Part shown: one piece after another, positions 59,699 through 64,000 of the stretch
Layout: each line of letters opens with the position of its first letter
Numbering within the stretch: the stretch's first letter is position 1
NCBI GenBank assembly: GCA_918026815.1
Contig: CAKJVC010000011.1
Location: 1 to 64,000 of the forward strand
Length of the DNA stretch: 64,000 nucleotides
DNA from: Chalara sp. BL73
Lineage: Eukaryota > Ascomycota > Leotiomycetes > Helotiales
Direction: 5' to 3'
Notes under the pieces: generated by a model
Seen by the model: only the letters and a program-made list of their open reading frames with translations
Told to the model about the DNA's origin: nothing
Databases searched by the model: none
Made by a program: the position numbers and the translations under genes

Positions 59699-60826
59699 TT
59701 ATGCGAGGATGTTGTCCACAACAGCGGAGATAGCAAAAGCATCACGTTTTGCCTTTCCACAAGGCTGACCAGGCTTGCCACAGATAGCCGTTGCCTCAGC
59801 AATAGCTTCTGCAATAGCCTCACGCTTCGCTTTTCCGCACGGTTGTCCTGGCTTGCCGCAGATGGCCTCAGCCTCAGCGAGAGCCTCAGCATCGCGCCTG
59901 ATCTTTCCACAGGGTTGCCCGGGTCTTCCACAAATGGGCTCCGCGATTGCTGCGGCGACGGCTTCGGCGGCACGGCGGAGCTTGCCGCATGGCTGGCCAG
60001 GTTTTCCGCAAATGGCCTCCGCCTCGGGGTCAGCGAAGGCGTCTCGCCCACAAGGCTGGCCTGGTTTGCCGCATATGGGCGCCGGCGCCGCGTCACGGCC
60101 GCATGGCTGTCCGGGTTTGCCGCACTTGGGCTGTGGGGAGCGGCCACACGGTTGTCCTGGCTTGCCACAGATGGCGGCGGCCTCACGGGCGATGAATTCG
60201 GATGCTGTCTTCATATTAGCATTGTTATTGTCTTTGGAAGGGGGACGGAAGGATAGCTTACCCTCACGCGACTCAAGGTTGAGGTTATCGAGGTATGCGT
60301 CTGGATCCCGAGCTGCAAGTGCAACTACGGATGCGAGGTCGCGGGTCATGCGTTTAGCCTCAAAGCAAGCTCCTCCGGCTAGGTTACATCGAGCAAGAAT
60401 GGCTGGATCGATGGCTTCGGCGTCACGTCCACATGGCTGTCCTGGTTTGCCACAAATTGGCTCGGCAAGAGCTTCAGCAAATGCCTCTGCAGCACGTTTG
60501 ACACGACCGCACGGCTGACCTGGCTTGCCACAGATCGCTTCAGCATATGCCTCTGGGAGAGCATCACGACCACAAGGTTGGCCTGGTTTGCCGCAAATTG
60601 GCTCTGGTGCTGCATCACGACCACATGGCTGACCTGGTTTGCCGCACTTGGGTTCTGGTAGAGCGAAGGCATCACGTCCACAAGGTTGTCCGGGCTTGCC
60701 ACAAATTGGCTCTGGCTCGGGGACGGCATCACGGCCGCATGGTTGGCCTGGCTTTCCACAAATAGCGATAGCATGTGCAGAGGTCGCTGCTAGAATCAGA
60801 GCACAGATTGAGCTGGTGAGTTTCAT
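59699..60826 (-). CDS. ppg1: Alpha-pheromone-like precursor with 13 repeats
   Basis: A secreted peptide precursor. The open frame is 375 residues, or 356 after removing an in-frame 57-bp intron (60205-60261, GTAAGC donor, GACAG acceptor). A signal peptide MKLTSSICALILAATSAHA comes first. Thirteen copies of [I/K]CG[K/R]PGQPC follow, each with G-R or G-K next. Cores 1-6 lie before and 7-13 after a longer linker. Spacers are DA, FA, EP, LP, EA and AE dipeptides, typical Ste13-like trimming sites. Several cores end in KR or RR-type sites (VKR, KLRR, KIRR, KAKR), but most have only GR-Asp-Ala. The layout is that of alpha-factor-type pheromone precursors; the core is close to WCGRPGQPC of Leotiomycetes. 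The Trp is absent in all copies. The linker has RCNLAGGACFEAKR, also C-x6-C. A RiPP precursor is an alternative. Confidence 0.88.
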   Translation of the reverse strand: MKLTSSICALILAATSAHAIAICGKPGQPCGRDAVPEPEPICGKPGQPCGRDAFALPEPKCGKPGQPCGRDAAPEPICGKPGQPCGRDALPEAYAEAICGKPGQPCGRVKRAAEAFAEALAEPICGKPGQPCGRDAEAIDPAILARCNLAGGACFEAKRMTRDLASVVALAARDPDAYLDNLNLESREGKLSFRPPSKDNNNANMKTASEFIAREAAAICGKPGQPCGRSPQPKCGKPGQPCGRDAAPAPICGKPGQPCGRDAFADPEAEAICGKPGQPCGKLRRAAEAVAAAIAEPICGRPGQPCGKIRRDAEALAEAEAICGKPGQPCGKAKREAIAEAIAEATAICGKPGQPCGKAKRDAFAISAVVDNILA

Positions 60827-62337
60827 ATTGTATAACGAGTGAAAAATGATCGCTTGGATATAGGTACTGAATTCGATGTCTGTTTGTTTGCTTGAATTTG
60901 ATTATGGCAATTCGAATTTGAGATGCGGTGAGGAGAGGAAGTTGAGATGGACATGGTCCTTTTTTTATATAAATTGTTCAGTCAATGGTTCCGCCACATG
61001 AGTATCATGGTACCAATAGTAATGATCTCCGCCGCCTGTAATAAAGGCTCGTTGCTATTGAGAGCGGAAAGAGGAAATCTTAAAGTGACTACTCATAAAG
61101 AGAAGATTAGGGAAAGATATGTAACCGGCAAATTCGGGAGGTCACCAGGAGTAATATTGAAAGCTTTGATACCTTCACATAAAGAATGGCAGGTGTTGCT
61201 CTTGTTATGTTGAGTTGTGGCCTATTGAGGTTGCTATTGAGAGCCAAATGTGGAATAGCAGCCAAGTTCCCATCCGTAGAGCCTCAAACTACTTAATTTG
61301 TGGGAAGCCATGAAGAAAAATGTGTAAGTGGCAAGAACATTGATGCCGCACTAACCCAGTATACATGCTTCTAGAAAGATAAAACCGACAAAAGCTGAAC
61401 GAATCGAACAAGGAAATGACAACTGTCAAAAGATCCTCCATCATCATGGGATATATGCTGAGGACAAATGTCAGCCACTCATTCCTATTGAGAGCTCTTC
61501 CTATTGAAACCCCTTTTTGGCTAAGCGAGCCAAGGCGGTATTTCAGTGCCGTACTAATAGCAAGCCACAAACTTGAAAGAGAATAACGGAGGAGACAAAT
61601 GAAAATGAGAACAGTAGTCTAGGCCTTATCCGGATGGATTGGCAAGTTTCCCGTGGCTGATATCTGCTCATAGCGGAAAGGATCAGAATTGGGGGGGGGG
61701 GGGGGGGGCACGATGATGAGAAGGATATAGGTGTGCAAACACAGTTCTTACTTCATTACTAGCATTGTAGCTTGATATTAAGTGAAAATCTGTTTAGTAT
61801 ATAGTGACGCCTCACCTGAGCTCTAAGCTTAAGCGTGAGGGAATACTTCTCAGAGCGATCAAGCAGGTCTGAATTGACATTCTGATCGTCAGCAAAGAGC
61901 AGTGTGGCCCTAGATACAGTAGACTTTATATTAAAAATAAAGATTTACTAAACGAATTATGAGTGTAAACAATAATTAATAGTGAGGCTCCGAGACTTCT
62001 CAAGTGCCAGTTCTGATTGCTTTTCTCCTTGTTAGTGCTTTCTTCTAGCCAGATAATTTCAATTTGAAGCATCATAGCTACTGGCTATGCATTAATGTAT
62101 GTGTAGAATAAGCCTTGTTACTGCAAAATTGTTCTCAGGAAGATAGAATGACGTTCTTGACAACCTCCAGCGAAGTGATGATCAGTTGGGTAAAAGATTA
62201 TCCGAAGAGCCGCCGACAGCAGACTTTTGCGCTATCGTTGATTGGGTAAGTGGAGCATTTTTAACAAGACCTGGAAACTTCAAATCAACGACAGCCTTAA
62301 CTCTGCACTCCACGTCGTTCCATTGAAATCCTACAAT
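60827..62337. other. Intergenic, no gene seen
   Basis: Promoter of the pheromone-like gene and unassigned DNA, including a poly-G run (separate entry). Confidence 0.45.
61691..61708. repeat. Poly-G tract, 18 nt
   Basis: Eighteen consecutive G on the plus strand. It may be unstable in replication, and its length may not be exact in the assembly. Confidence 0.85.
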
Positions 62338-63640
62338 ATGTTGTCGCGTAGCTCTGTCCGGTCGGCGAGGGTATGTCGCTCACTTTAAATAATCTCAATT
62401 GAGAGGAAAGATAGCTAATTGCTACGTATCAGAGCCTTCTGCAATCTGCCCATGCACCATCGCGAACTTTTGCTACTGTGCAATCAGTAAGAGTAAAGAT
62501 CCTCTACCTGCCGATTAGCACTGACTCGAGATTATAGGATATCTTCAAACCTACGAAATACGGAGGCAAATATACAGTGACGTTGATTCCTGGTGACGGT
62601 ATCGGAGCCGAGGTTGCAGAATCCGTCAAGACGATCTTCAAGGCTGATAATACACCAATTGAATGGGAACAAGTTGATGTTTCTGGTGTTGAATCTGGTA
62701 GCAAACAGTCTGATGAGCTATTCCGTGAATCAATTGCATCCTTGAAGAGGAACAAATTGGGATTGAAGGGTATTTTGCACACACCAGTCGAGCGATCCGG
62801 CCATCAATCCTTCAACGTTGCATTACGACAAGAGCTCGACATTTATGCTTCTGTCGTTTTGATCAAGAACATTCCTGGATACAAGACCCGTCACGAGAAT
62901 GTAGATTTCTGCATCATCCGTGAAAATACTGAAGGAGAATACTCTGGCCTCGAGCACCAATCCGTCCCTGGCGTCGTCGAATCGCTCAAGATCATTACCC
63001 GCGCAAAGTCTGAGCGCATTGCCAAATTCGCATTCAGCTTTGCTCTTGCCAACAATCGCAAGAAGGTCACTTGCATACACAAGGCTAACATCATGAAGCT
63101 TGCTGATGGTCTTTTCCGCAACACCTTCAACTCTGTCGCCAAGGACTACCCCACTCTCGAGACGAACGACATGATCGTTGACAATGCTTCTATGCAATGT
63201 GTATCTCGGCCACAGCAATTCGATGTTATGGTCTTGCCTAACTTGTACGGAGGAATTCTTTCCAACGTCGGTGCCGCATTAGTTGGTGGACCTGGTATCG
63301 TCCCTGGTTGCAATATGGGCCGTGAGGTCGCTGTCTTCGAGCCAGGGTGCCGTCACGTCGGATTAGATATCAAGGGCAAGGACCAAGCTAACCCAACTGC
63401 TATGATTCTTTCTGGATCTATGCTCTTAAGACATCTTGGCCTTGATGAGCATGCCAACCGTATCTCCAAGGCTGTCTATGACGTTATTGCTGAGGGGTAA
63501 GTATCGCCTATCATCAAGATTCACTAAGTTCAAGAAACTAACGCACAAATAGCGCGGTTCGTACTCGTGATATGGGAGGAGACAGCACCACCCACCAATT
63601 CACACGAGCGGTCTTGGATAAGATGGAGTTAGCTGGATAG
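62338..63640 (+). CDS. idh1: NAD-dependent isocitrate dehydrogenase subunit 1, mitochondrial
   Basis: Regulatory subunit of the TCA-cycle NAD-IDH in the mitochondrial matrix. Exons 62338-62370, 62433-62486, 62538-63496 and 63553-63640 give 377 residues. The first two exons encode an Arg/Ser-rich mitochondrial presequence (MLSRSSVRSAR and SLLQSAHAPSRTFATV). Then follow YTVTLIPGDGIGAEVAESV, the substrate-region IIRENTEGEYSGLEHQSVPG, CIHKANIMKLADGLF and NLYGGILSNVGAALVGGPG. The last exon, VRTRDMGGDSTTHQFTRAV, completes the fold. All conserved blocks are present; no break seen. Confidence 0.95.
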
Positions 63641-64000
63641 ATAGATGAAGATAACTATGTATAGAGGTCTGTGTTGTACTTTAGCTGCATTAGCCGGTGC
63701 CGTTGAGCCATTAAATCACATCGTATATATCCTATTGGCATGTAAAAGTGTCACTATACCATAAAATTTGTGCTGCAAGCAGTGTTCATGCACTTGAAAC
63801 GTACACATTGCAAAAACGACAATTCTCATGGTTGTATTTCATTGCTGTCCTGATCCGAGAGTTTATGATCTCCTATACATAGGAAAGCTTTGTAGGGCTT
63901 CCATCATAAGATAAGATCGAACCTAGCTTACTCAAGTCTGAATGAATGCGAGCCAGAGGATAAAGCGCTCGGGTTTACTATCTATACAATTTCCTAACAA
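63641..64000. other. 3' flank of IDH1, no gene seen
   Basis: Window end. No supported feature. Confidence 0.5.

Noticed and set aside
59775..60518. 247-codon plus-strand ORF rich in PHGCPGLPQM repeats
   Set aside because: It is the antisense shadow of the pheromone-like repeats. Codon-locked repeats on one strand keep the opposite frame open; no signal peptide or homology.

Overview
This is nuclear DNA of a filamentous ascomycete. Genes are split by many short spliceosomal introns (mostly 45-60 bp, GTAAGT-like donors). The gene families are typical of Pezizomycotina: STAND/HET proteins, 2EXR proteins, a GliK-like cyclotransferase, an FMO-DUF6314 fusion, and an alpha-type pheromone precursor whose core resembles that of Leotiomycetes. 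A Leotiomycete (Helotiales-like) origin is my inference from the pheromone core and the expanded BTB genes. I ran no search. Exon borders come from splice signals and reading-frame continuity. Several multi-exon models close to exact codon multiples, which supports them.

Layout: 0-3.6 kb holds a 5'-truncated STAND-like protein and a convergent multi-pass membrane protein. 5.1-14 kb carries MSH3, an unknown zinc-finger protein and the Rab geranylgeranyltransferase beta subunit (BET2). 14.4-21.6 kb carries a divergent HET-like protein, a weak candidate gene, a GliK-like gamma-glutamylcyclotransferase with membrane segments, and an SDR whose catalytic Tyr is replaced by Phe and which has a C-terminal minisatellite. 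22-27 kb is decayed: a Tc1/mariner transposase relic, an intron-containing tRNA-Gly(GCC), a 2EXR gene and a frameshifted aldo-keto reductase. 28-33 kb has an ACS-family MFS transporter followed by the FMO-DUF6314 fusion. 34-35 kb holds a broken membrane-protein tail. 36.9-44 kb is a housekeeping block: a small conserved protein, RPL11 and SmB back-to-back, MPC1, and a four-TM HAM-8-like protein. 47.6-53.1 kb has three tandem BTB/POZ paralogues plus a BTB-like fragment. 54-58 kb has an unknown protein, the proteasome alpha-7 subunit and a small unknown gene. 59.7-60.8 kb is a pheromone-like precursor with 13 near-identical cores. 62.3-63.6 kb is mitochondrial NAD-isocitrate dehydrogenase subunit 1.

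The most unusual locus is the pheromone precursor. All cores begin Ile-Cys or Lys-Cys instead of the Trp-Cys usual for ascomycete alpha pheromones. The linker also carries a cryptic 14th C-x6-C unit. The BTB array, the decayed AKR and transposon, and the Tyr-less SDR also deserve attention.
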